64,000 nucleotides of DNA from Arthrobotrys musiformis (Eukaryota; Ascomycota; Orbiliomycetes; Orbiliales; Orbiliaceae): the NCBI GenBank assembly GCA_036971715.1, contig JAVHJL010000005.1, forward strand, positions 1,178,001-1,242,000. The letters are read 5' to 3'. Under the pieces are notes generated by a model, which saw nothing but the letters and a program-made list of their open reading frames with translations, did not search any database and was not told where the DNA came from. The translations under genes and the position numbers were made by a program. Position 1 is the first letter of the stretch. Every line of letters begins with the position of its first letter. Positions 11,835 through 22,380 of the stretch are shown here, piece after piece.

Positions 11835-14173
11835 TTCCGCACACCACCTTTTTTGCCATTAGATATCTCACACACACCATCCTTTCTCTGTCTCTGAGAT
11901 CGGGCCAGTGTAGCGAGCTTTTGAGGGTCGTGTGGGTCGTGTGGGAGCAGATCGGACGAAGGCTTTTAGGGCAGGTGACGTGACGGACGTTCTTGGAAGA
12001 GAATCATGTCGCCAACCTTTTAAATTCTGGACTGTGTCGCCTTGGAATTGCCTTATGGAAGGGGGAATCCTGGGTGAAATTTGTGTAACAGTGTCAACTT
12101 GTCACTCTTTCCGTTCGCGATCAATCAAACAATTGAATGTATCCCTAGCTGAGGACTAGACCGCGAGGGCTGAGGAATTTGATTCTTAAGCTAGCTACCT
12201 AGTTCAAAGGGAATACGAAAAAAAACATGTCAGACTAAGCTGAGCTATGGGAGTATGTGCTTCTGTAGATGTCAGATCATCATGTCCCTGTCAGCGAACG
12301 TCGACTGCCCCATGGCCGGCCGGTTCAATTAATTCCAGGCCGGACGGATGGTTCCTCCCGGATGGACATGTCTTCATTTTTGCCTATACTCTATACGAAC
12401 AGGTACAAGCATTGAAGTTACAACCAGCGGCGAGCTCGAGGCCGAGGTCTGGTCCCCGAGTCGAGGCCTCGATCCACCTCCGCATAATATACAACCATGA
12501 TGGATAGTTTGGTCGATAGTCGTAGCTAGATGATACTTGTCAACAAATGAGCAGTTTACTGGAACAAAAAGTTGGATATATATACCTAACAAAATCGAAA
12601 CTATCCAGACCCCCGTTTAGAGTCGATAATGGTGGGGTTCAAGCATTTACCGCCAAGCCGGGGCTTTTTCTGGGCTGGAATCCCATGGGAAAGTTAGCTA
12701 GTTGGGGAGCTGTTGGAAACATTCTGAAGCACGGCGGCCGCAGTGTGAACCAACTTTTTTTTGCGTATAACGTTGGATTGTTATATTGGAAATGCCCTGA
12801 TTTCCTTGGGGGGGGGGGGGGGGGGGGGGGCCGCAGGCTGGGCTGGGGCTTCGAATTGTCAGACGATATGATACGATACTTGGCTGGTTTATTAATAACT
12901 CTGCCTCACCACCACCAACCTCGACTTTCAAATTGCAATTGATGGATGTTGAGAGGGACTCTTTTTAAGAAAACACCATCTCGTCTGTCCCGTGCATTGT
13001 TTGCTCTAACAGCCCGGCCCCATTCCTCGAGCCTCGTCCTGTCCTGATTGGACCCCGTCGATTCCCCATCCCATCTCGAAGCTTAGTTAGTGCAAGTGCA
13101 GTGCAGCGCATTGTCCTTGTCCACCCCTTTCGGGCGACCACTACCACTTCCCGCGCATAGGACAGACCGAAAGGGTCCCAGAAGTGGCCTCCAGCTGGCC
13201 AGCCGATGCGGGTTCCCGCTTCCATTATCACATATTTTTTATAGATTTCCTCTCTCCTCCTCATATCGACCCCTCTTGTATATCCAATATCCTTACATAC
13301 GCATACGTACCCATCTTGAGGAGTATTTCCTGAGGTACTTGCCGGGTGCAGGAACACCCTTGCATTCGATAGACTTACATTCCTTGCAATTGTTTAATTC
13401 CTTTTTTACTTTTCTTTTTTGTAATATTGTTCCCAGCTTTGGGGGAAAGGTATTTAACCCGACTTCGAGTATCTGGACGGACTGCGCTGACGAAACGGAA
13501 ACGAAAAAGCCACCTGAGCGGTTCACCGGGTAGCTTATTGATAGATTAAGAGGTTGTTCGTTTCGTTTTTGGTGGTTTTTCTTTCTTTCTTTCTTACTTG
13601 GTTGTTTTTTTCTGTTCCTGTCGTGAAACGATAACGACGACTTTGAAGCTTATGGACAGCTAAGCTATCACCACCAGCCTCCTCCCGCCTCGACTCGGAC
13701 TGCCCGTTGACCATATCAGACGGACGACAGCAGACAAACGGGATTCCGTTCTATTCCAGATCCTCGGTCGCACTGCATGAGAGCAACGGCCGTTATCTTT
13801 ATTTTTATGACAGCGGGCGATTTCATCATTTACATTTGTCGTTTTGTTGCATAGGTGTTTCCCACCTGCTTGCTGGCCTGCTGCAGCCTCAACCGTCTGT
13901 GCATCGCGGCCGGCGCATTTCGATATAATATTTTATCGCGGAGAATAATACCACGCGGACTCGATACCACGATCAGATACTTGGGCACATGCAAGATTGA
14001 CTTGCATTTTTTTTTATTTTATTTTTTGATAAATAAAAAAATAAATTGCAAAAAAAAGAAAAGAAAGGAACGGTTTACAAAGTATTGACGGAATACTACC
14101 AAAGGATATCGTCGCCCTCCAAAGCCGACTACCATAGCCCTCCGGGGCCTTCTTACGATATTAATTAGCAAAG
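11835..14173. other. gene-free interval with homopolymer and pyrimidine tracts
   Basis: About 2.3 kb with no supported gene. It contains a 23-G run (12808-12830), C/T-rich stretches near 13240-13290, a CTTT tract at about 13575-13594 and an AT-rich block at 14008-14060. The right half probably carries the promoter and a long 5' UTR of the MFS gene, whose ATG lies in CAAAGATGG. Confidence 0.5.
12808..12830. repeat. uninterrupted run of 23 G
   Basis: Every base from 12808 to 12830 on the plus strand is G, preceded by TTTCCTT and followed by CCGCAGG. It lies in gene-free DNA. Such runs can form G-quadruplex or triplex structures and are prone to length change in replication and in sequencing; the exact length is therefore uncertain. 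Confidence 0.9.
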
Positions 14174-16111
14174 ATGGCGTCCTACATCAACATCCATAAA
14201 GAACGGGCAAATCGCCCAGAGGAATCGGAACTCCTCAATGCCTCCCCCTCCTCCTCCTCCCCATCCTCACCAGGCAATTCACGCCCATCCACCCCGCATC
14301 CGCCGCCATTATCCCCACTAACACCGCGGAACACCCCCCTCGAACCCTTCGAGATAATGGATACGCCGTTACTGGATACCCATCCCTCCCCCCCACCCAC
14401 AATCTACACCTCCCGTCACCGTCGGACGGTACTACTCTGTATCCTACTAGAAGTTTTTATAATTTTCAGTTTCGCGACGACGAGTTTGCCGTTTACGAGG
14501 ATTGTGGAGAATGCGGTTTGTCAGAGGTGGTATGAGTTTGAGAATAAGAACCAGACGATGGTTGATGATGCGAGGAGGAGCGGGGTGATGACTGATGAGA
14601 GGCTTTGTAAGACGGATGAGATTCAGGCGGGGGTTGTGGAGATTTTGGGGGTGTCGGATACGGTTTCTACTGTTGTTTGTGAGTTCTCTCTCTCTATATA
14701 TATACTTGTATATATGTTTGTGTGGATGTGGCTAATTGGTGTAGCGTTATTGGTGATGTTCCCATCAGGGTTTTTGGCGGGCGTTATTGATCGGCGGGCG
14801 TTTTTGCTGCTGGCGATTGGAGAGACGGCGGTGGGGTTGCTGTTGATGGGGTTTATCGGTGGGTTATCCGTTGTCCAATATATATAAAGGAGAGGGTGGG
14901 AGCTAATGGTTGTGTAGGATCGCATCCGTTGACGTTCGATCCGCGGTTGTTCTGGGTTATTCCGCTGTTCGATCTGCTGGGGGGCGGGTTTACGTTCTTT
15001 GGGATCATGATGCGGACGGTGATTGCTGAGAATACGCCGAAGGATGATTTGTAAGTTTTCTTCTTATATATATATACATAAATATGTATTATATATATTT
15101 GGATGCTGATGGGGTGGTATTAGGGCGGCGGTATACTACAAACTCACGGGATTCAATATCTTGTCGACATTCCTGGGGACGACTTTGGGATCGTGGTTGA
15201 TGGGTGTGATCAGCCCCGTGACGGTGCTCTACATGGGAGTAGTGCTCTTCGTGGTCCTCTCGGTCCCAACGATCCTCCTCCTGCCGCCGTCGCAATCGGA
15301 GGGGAAGAAGAAAAACATGTACGACGACATCCGGTCGGATTCACAGTATCCCGAAACCGCAGCCGATAATGATGATGAAGACACGACGGCGGCACCACGG
15401 CGGAAAGCAACGCTGTACCAGCGGTTTCTGGAACAAGCCCGGTCGAAAACGAATCTCTACGCTTCGGTGAAGACGTTACTGTTCGAACAGCGGGCGATTA
15501 GAAATGCGCTGGTGATATTGTTCCTCAATATGATCGCGCGCGGGGTCAGGATTCCGTTCCAGACGTGGGTGTCGAAGCGGTACTCATGGACGCTGTCAAA
15601 GACGGGAATAGTGCTGTCGTTCGAGTCATTAATGGGGGCGGTGGTATTACTCCTCCTCCCACTTGCAAAGTCGAAGATCGAGAAGGTAGTTTCCGGGAAG
15701 GGGAGTTTGTGGAGGAAACTACGGTTCCCGCCGGACCTAATGATCGCGACGTTATCGCTGGTGGCGCAGTCGCTGTCGGCGGTGATACTGACGGTGACGG
15801 CGGCGGAGATGTTTTTGATATTATCGCTGGTGGTGAACGCACCGGCGCGGGCGTTTTTTGATGGGCTGAGGAGCCATTGTATCGCTCAGGCGAAGGAGAG
15901 CGAGATTATGATTATCCATATGGCGTTTGTGATTGTGGAGATCATGTCGGGGATTTTGAACGGGCCGCTGTGGATTAAGGTGTATGCGTTTACGTACTCG
16001 GAGGGGAACGTGACGGGGTTGGGGATGGGGCTGCCTTTTGCGATATGTGCGGTGCTGACGGGGGGGATCGTGGCGGGGATGGGGTGGGCGCGGGGGAGTC
16101 CCAAGTTTTAA
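14174..16111 (+). CDS. major facilitator superfamily transporter
   Basis: Exons 14174-14678, 14745-14858, 14918-15050 and 15124-16111 give 579 aa. An 85-residue cytosolic Ser/Pro-rich N-terminus precedes the first membrane helix (VLLCILLEVFIIFSFATTSL). An extracytoplasmic loop with one N-glycosylation sequon (ENKNQT) follows. The conserved intracellular loop 2/3 is FPSGFLAGVIDRRAFLLLAI, the fungal MFS counterpart of the G-x-x-D-R motif. Further helices are seen in exons 3-4, with a long acidic central loop (SDSQYPETAADNDDEDT) before helix 7. About 11-12 helices can be counted, as expected of an MFS exporter/porter. The substrate cannot be inferred. It is related to the poorly characterised fungal MFS group often annotated as tetracycline-efflux-like or multidrug. 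The 3' part is very G-rich on the coding strand. Confidence 0.85.
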
Positions 16112-16885
16112 TCCCTTTCTTCTTTCTTTCTTTAAATTTCCTTCTTTCTGGTATATATATATATGTTTGTATTGGGCTAGCTAGATATGTTGTTCACGAT
16201 GTTTTAGAGCTGGAGTTCTGCTTTGAAATGGATATGACAGGGGGTATGGGAGTCGCTAATTTAATATTTGGGGATAACATTCCGGGATGGCAGATGCCAT
16301 TCATTCGCTCGCCTTTTTTAATATTGGTTAGGCAGCGCGCTAGTAATTACATTGTTTTGACAGCTTCGATTGTTTTGAAATGCAGACCCGCGCTGTGCTA
16401 TGCATTCATTATATTACCTATATCCCAGGGATATCTCTGTAGAGTATATATTCTGTGCGACGGGGAGTACATACAAGTCGATGGAGTATATGTCGTATTT
16501 ACCCCGGCGCCTCCTCTTTTTCTCTCTTCCCGTCTTACTTTCACTACACAGTAATAATAATAAGGCAGAGACCAGCCATCCCTTTATTGTCTTCCTGCCG
16601 CCACTTTGACTGGAATAATAATAATAATACAAGATCGCGACTATCCGATCCAGCGAATGATTGAATCGAAGCTGAACTGGAACTAGCCGTTTGCGCAATA
16701 CTCCATCCATTCTACTCACATACACCTTACATACATACAGACAGACATCAGATATACACTATCGTACCAAGAGGCAGACGAGACCCACAGCTGTACAGAC
16801 GCACTGCACGGCACTCCGCCTGTCACGCTGCACACCCAATCAACACTCACATATAAATATAAATATATAAGGAATGCGAAGATAG
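16112..16885. other. spacer between tandem genes
   Basis: This holds the 3' end of the MFS gene and the promoter of the F-box-like gene. It has short AT and (TAA)n stretches (16550-16630, including repeated AATAATAATAA) and TATATA steps just before the downstream ATG. No other gene is seen. Confidence 0.45.
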
Positions 16886-19800
16886 ATGCGATCTCCGTCT
16901 CCGTCGCCCGGCTTCTGGTCGTCGCTCGCCTCGTCCCTGGGCATCTCTGATCACACTCAGAACTATCCCAATCGCTCCAATCGGCGTCCTCCCTATCGCG
17001 GCGCCGGTGCTGCTGCCTCCACCCCGAACTTGACATCATCATCATCGTCTTCTTCTCATTACATAAACTCTGCGCCAGCCACCGACGTAGCCACTTACTA
17101 CTCCACCGACTCCGGCTCCTCTTCTCGCCCGCGCACCCGCGACTCCTCCTCCTCCCTCTCCTCCTCCTCCCTCACCACCACCTCTTCCTCCCTCACCATG
17201 CGCTACTCCAACGAAGACCGTCTCCGCCGCGAACAACCAAACCCCCAACTCCCCGGCGAGGTCCCCTCCAAACGCCCCCAATGCTACTGCCCCCCTTACC
17301 CTCACCGCAACCCCTCCCACATCCCCGGCTCCACCTTCAAACTCACAAAATACTTCACAAAATACCTCTTCGGCGCCGACTCCGACTCCGAAGAAGACGA
17401 CTACGACGATGCCGGCAACTACATCTCCCGCCCCACCGAAAACTCCCCAAAACTCTTCGAATCCCTCCCCGCCGAGATCCTCGGCCAGATCCTCGACGAC
17501 GTCGTCTCCCACTCCACCGCCTCCGACGCCCTCTGCCGCTGCTTCTACCCCGGCGTCAAAGTCGCCGAACTCAAGAAACGATATCTCAGGTGGAAGCTGG
17601 CCGATACCCGCGACATACGTGAGACCTGCTCTCGATGGCATTCCTGGGCCAGCAGGGAATACTTTTCCGCCAATAGGAACACCGTTGTTGTCGATTTTAG
17701 CGATATCGAGCGCTTGAGGTTGCGCTTGGAGGCTTATAATAAGGAACACGGCGAGGATGAGGAGATACGTCAGGTTTTGGTCGGGTCGTCGTCGTCCGGG
17801 ACCAAGAAGAGGAAGGAGGTCGGTGGGAGCAACACCGGTACGCCTAGGGAATACGGCCGACATCTAACCCCCACCAGACCTACGCCGGGAGGTGCGGGAG
17901 GAGGAGGAATGGGAGGGGTGGGAAGAGAAGCGGGGAGTAACAACCCTTCCGACGACGAGGCACTATTCACAGAGGAACATTCCGAGGGAGGAGGGAGCTA
18001 TCGACGACGGAGGAGGGATAATGACTACGACAATAATAATGATAACAGCAATTACAACAACTGCCCGCCGACGTATGGAAGATCCGGCCAGAAGAAAGGC
18101 ATCTCATCGTTTCTGTCATACTATCTACTACCCGAAGCCGCCGACTCCAAGGAATCCTTCATGTCCGACCACTCGCATCACATAAGAGAAGACGTGGATT
18201 GGTCCATCATCCACAAGGAATTCCTAACTGCGTTCCCATACCTGAGATCCGGCGGGGTTACATTACACCTCGGCTCGCCGATGCATATCCGAAACCTCGA
18301 GAGCGTATACGCCATGCTCTCCACCTTCGCCGTCGTCTGGGGCGGTTCATTACTCCGCAACGGCGGAGGGATCGTATTCTGGGACTTCACCTATGCCTGG
18401 CGGGAGGACACCGACGTCTTCGAACGGCTCGTCAACGACGCCGAGTTGGGCAAAGAGCGGTTTCTAAAGTACTACGACAACCCGGAGCGGGAGTACTGGG
18501 GCATCGACGAGGCGAATTGGATCATGAACCCCTACCAACGCCCGTCTATGGCTCGAATCCAAAGTAATCGGATACAACAGCGGTTTGCATTATCAAGACG
18601 GGTTCACGAGTTTATCATCGAACAAACGATCGCGATAATAAAATCCGATGCGGGGTTGATATTAGACATCATCACCGCTGCGGCAGGGAGCTCCAGGATC
18701 CAAGTTCCCGTCAACATCCTCGCCGTCCTGCCACCGTCGAAATGGGGATCTTTGAAGACCGCGTTGCAGGCGTGCAGGACGGTGGAGTTTAGGGATTGGC
18801 TGTATTGTAACGAACAGCAGTTCTCCAGGCTGGCGACGCAACTGTCGGAATTGGAGCATCCGAGTGTGAGTAGGCAGGTATGGTGGGATGCATTGGATGT
18901 TACCTCCCGAGCGTTGAATCTGGAGGTCGATCTACTGATCGAGAAGATGCATGATGAGTTCAATCGGTTGGAGTTGGAAAAGGGCCTCTGGAACGGGCCT
19001 GATACGCAGGTGAAGGAGATTGAAGTCCGAGGGAGGGGGTGGATGAGGAGTTCTCACTACGCTGGTGGGTTTGTGGGGAAGGGGCATGAGAGGCGGTGGT
19101 TTGGGGAAGGGTTTGTGAGGAAGTTTGTGTTCGGGCAGGGGAGTGCGGGGTTGGATGTGCGGTCAGAGAGTAAAGGGATCGAAGGGATTGAGAAGTTTTT
19201 GCTGGCGGATGGGTGCTGGGCGGCTGAGGTTTCTTTAGGAGGTATGATATTTACACATTTTCTTTTTTATATTGATGGAGCTAACTTTTTGCATAGCATC
19301 CCTGGTGCTGCTCCAGAAGTCATTCTCAGCTCACACCTTGCGGACCCTCAAATACGCACCCGCGATCCCCCAACTTTCAATGTCCTCCCGTGCGCCGGTG
19401 CAGCCGCACGCCTGCCCGCTTCTCGCCATGTTCCCAAACCTCACGGATGCATTCGTCTACAGCGTCTGCTGCCCCGAGATCTTCCGCGCATTCCTCTCAT
19501 CGTCATCCGCGCCAACATACCTTGGAAAACTGATGGCAACGGCGGACTCCACGCCCGACTCAGCAACGACACTCAAGCTTCCAAGCTACGACAAGAACCT
19601 TAAAAGGAAATGGACCATCGTGGTACCACGGGTGCACAAATCCATCGCCCGCGGGTGCAGGGACTACTCGGTGGAAACAACATTCCACCTCCCCGGCCCC
19701 AGCGATGCGGCGCAACAAGAAGTCCACGCGGAGTATTTACTCAAAACGCCGGCGTGGGGGCTAGTCTGGAACCGGGAATCCCTAACCGACCTCCTCAGCG

Positions 19801-20270
19801 CCGCCAGGCAGGCCGCGGACGTGCTCGTCAACAAACCTGCCATCATCCATCCGACCCCACCGTTGGCCCTCTCCAACGATAAACGGGGGGCGTGGGATTT
19901 GCGGATCGTATTCGAGGGGATGGTGGCGGTGGAGTCGCTCGATTACGCCTCCGGGGTGAATATGCCAAAGTACCTCGGATTCGAGAGTTATGATAATTTA
20001 TTCTTCGGGTCGAGGTCGAGGTATCCGCATGGGAGTTTGGATATTAAAGAAACGGTGTTTTATCCCCTCCGAGAGCCGGCGTGCGTTGAAGTCGTTGCAA
20101 AAGTTTTGCATTCGGGGTATTTGAGGACCGATGGGAGTGAAGATGATGATGACGAGGAGGAGGAGGATGAAGTTGAGGGGGGCGTTAGAGGGCGGAGAGG
20201 GGTTGATGATGGCATCAGACGGGCTTGGATGGAGGAGGAAGATTTTTTGGGGGGTGAAGTTGAAGAGTAG
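16886..20270 (+). CDS. large F-box-like protein, function unknown
   Basis: Two exons (16886-19241 and 19297-20270; intron of 55 nt with branch CTAAC) give 1,109 aa. The first 150 residues are Ser/Pro/Tyr-rich and probably disordered. At about residue 191 FESLPAEILGQILDDVVSHS has the LPxEILxxIL shape of an F-box helix, followed by LCRCFYPGVKVAELKKRY and RETCSRWHSWASREYF. A Gly/Asp/Asn-rich linker (300-400) separates this from a long globular region (TAFPYLRSGGVTLHLGSP, PLREPACVEVV). The last 40 residues are Asp/Glu-rich. If the F-box is real the protein is an SCF ubiquitin-ligase adaptor whose C-terminal part picks the substrate. I do not recognise the C-terminal domain. Exon 1 and exon 2 each begin C-rich and end G-rich on the coding strand. 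Confidence 0.72.
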
Positions 20271-20660
20271 TTGATTTATGCGTGCGTGCGACGTTTGAAA
20301 TTTTTGTTAGATGGAGCGTATGGTGCGCTGGGTGCGATAGCCTATTTGCTATTTTTACTCGCGGGAGGTGATCCATCCCCCCTTTCTTTTTTTTTTTTTT
20401 GATGAACGAATTTTTTTTGGAGTATGTTTTTTATGTTTGGTGGGATCTGGATATTCTATGTGTATAATTTATGTTCGATACCCGACTTTTCTTTTCTTCT
20501 TCTGGATGATATTTTTGGGAATATTTTATGGTATTGGGTACCCTGTGGAGCGGGTTTATGAATTTTTACTTGATATTTAATATACTTGATCCTGGAACGG
20601 ACTTGATCGTTCATTAGTGTGATCGTGGATTACTCGATTTCCAAGTGAGGGATGTGCTAT

Positions 20661-20682
20661 TTGACGTAGACGTCTACGTCAA
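20661..20682. repeat. perfect 22-bp palindrome with bZIP-type half sites
   Basis: The half TTGACGTAGAC is followed immediately by its exact reverse complement with no spacer. Each outer arm is TGACGTA, the half-site read by CREB/ATF-type bZIP proteins, and the centre is GACGTC. It lies 390 bp after the F-box-like gene, in DNA with no gene start nearby. Confidence 0.7.
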
Positions 20683-21236
20683 TCACAGCGTACGGCCTGC
20701 TTGTGCGTATAAACATGGAATGGGGATGTTAATAGGCCTAGGGTGGTATATATTCCGTCTACCTACCTATCGGTTGGTTATTTTCCGTATGATACTGAAA
20801 GCCGGGGTATCAGTCCATTCGGCCAACGTGCTGCATCCTATTTCAAGCCAGGAGTCGAAAGGGGGTCTTTAAAGACACCGCAATTGAATTCAATATCGAT
20901 ATATCTATCACCGCGATGTAGCGTGGAATACGGATCCGCGGACATCGTGGCATATTCGAAGCGTAGTCGATATCAAATACTCTACGACGACACATACTTA
21001 TAGAGCCTATGAACTTCATGAATTCCCTCGGAATTATAATTTCTATTAATTAAAACAGATAAACCTTAAGAATACATACACTTCCCATCGAGAACCCACT
21101 CCGCCTTTCGATCAAACCCATCTCGGGCAATTGATGAAATAACAAATTTGCCAGGGGATCCGTATGAACTGGGGGATGTACTCCGTCGGTCTGAAGAAGA
21201 AAAAAGGAACAAGGGAAGTTGTATGAATCCACCGCA

Positions 21237-21435
21237 ACCGTTCCGCACTTCCACCCGTCCCATCCCTTCGAACAGGAAAGCAAAAATGGTACAAGCGGAA
21301 GCAGGTACCGTTCCACCCCATCATCCGTTTCTTTAAACGGGGGAGAGAAAGGACAGGTAGAAGTAGGAGTACCGTTCCATTCACATTTACATCCGTTCTA
21401 TCATTTTTTCGAACAGGAAAGAAAAAGAACCGGCC
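21237..21435. repeat. three degenerate tandem copies of a 64-70 bp unit
   Basis: ACCGTTCC recurs at 21237, 21307 and 21371. Each is followed by a pyrimidine-rich stretch with a CATCCGT-like element. Copies 1 and 3 then share TTCGAACAGGAAAG before a purine-rich end. Spacings are 70 and 64 bp. Copy 2 is the most diverged (AAACGGGGGAGAGAAAGGACAGG). Confidence 0.6.
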
Positions 21436-21897
21436 AGAAGGCCTACAAGAAAAAGAACCAGCCGGAAGAACCGGAAGAAAAAGAACTGGTTAGAAGAACC
21501 AGGAGAACCAAAAGAACCATAAAAAGAACCAAGAGAAGCCAAAACAAAACAATATGAGCAAAGGGCTAGATGGAGGGCATATATAAAGTACAATAATGCA
21601 ATAATGCGATGGGGAATGGGAAGGGGGGGTACCCGGGTATGTCTATTATGCAATCGTGGGGTATTCGTTTCGTGTAATTTTTTCGTGGGTAGTCTGGTGC
21701 GAGAAAGAAAATTAAGAGAAGAGTAGGAAGAGGGACAGCGCCGGAGGAGTATGAGTGGGAGAAGCAAGAGTAGGAGAAGTAAAAGTAGGAAAAATAAGAG
21801 TAGGACAAGTAGGAGGAGGAGGAGAAGCATGAGTAGGAGAAGCAAGAGCAGGAAAAGCAAGAAAGAAATCAACCTCACGCATTCTATATTTCTATCA

Positions 21898-22070
21898 TTT
21901 TTTTTTTTTTTTTTTTTTTTTTTGAAAAAAACTGGTAGCATCGCGAGACCAGAAAAAAGTCAAGAAAAGCAGGACGAGGACGGATATCGAAAGAAAGGAG
22001 GAAATCAATCTCGCACATCCATCTTTTTTTTTCTATCTTCTTCTTCTTCTTCTTCTTCTTCTTCTTCTTC

Positions 22071-22095
<25 letters not shown>
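21898..22095. repeat. T26, (TTC)n and T25 microsatellites
   Basis: A run of 26 T (21898-21923), a TTC trinucleotide array (about 22036-22070) and a run of 25 T (22071-22095) lie within 200 bp, downstream of a long purine-rich segment on the same strand. They sit between two convergent transcription units. Confidence 0.85.
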
Positions 22096-22101
<6 letters not shown>

Positions 22102-22380
22102 TGAAGAAAGGTAAAATGCGGAGGAAAAGGATATATAAAAAGTGAAACTCGCACCCCTATGTTTTTTTTTTGCGAAAAAACATGGTAACAAAGAAAAGAA
22201 ATAAACCCAGAATGGACACCATCATGCACGCAAACCATGCTTGGAAAAAAAAAAAAAAAGGAATAAGAAACCGAAAGGGAAAGACCACCGCTAAATGCCT
22301 TCGTAAGTTTGGGAGTATTCATCAAAATCGGAGCCGCTCAAGAAAATCACTTGATAGGACCTCGGTTGAAAATTTGGTAT

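Larger units (their letters stand above)
20271..22380. other. repeat-rich spacer between convergent genes
   Basis: This stretch joins the 3' ends of the F-box-like gene (+) and the 622-aa gene (-). It contains a perfect palindrome (20661-20682), three degenerate copies of a 64-70 bp repeat (from 21237), a long purine-rich block (about 21400-21870) and T26, (TTC)n and T25 runs (21898-22095). No gene is supported; open frames here are low-complexity Lys/Arg or Leu/Phe runs. Confidence 0.6.

Noticed and set aside
21219..21557. 112-codon frame over the tandem repeat
   Set aside because: Reads through repeat units and into Lys/Arg low complexity; start and end have no gene-like context.
21387..21941. 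184-codon Leu/Phe-rich frame that looks like a membrane protein
   Set aside because: It is a translation of the polypyrimidine strand of the simple-repeat block; no real gene features.
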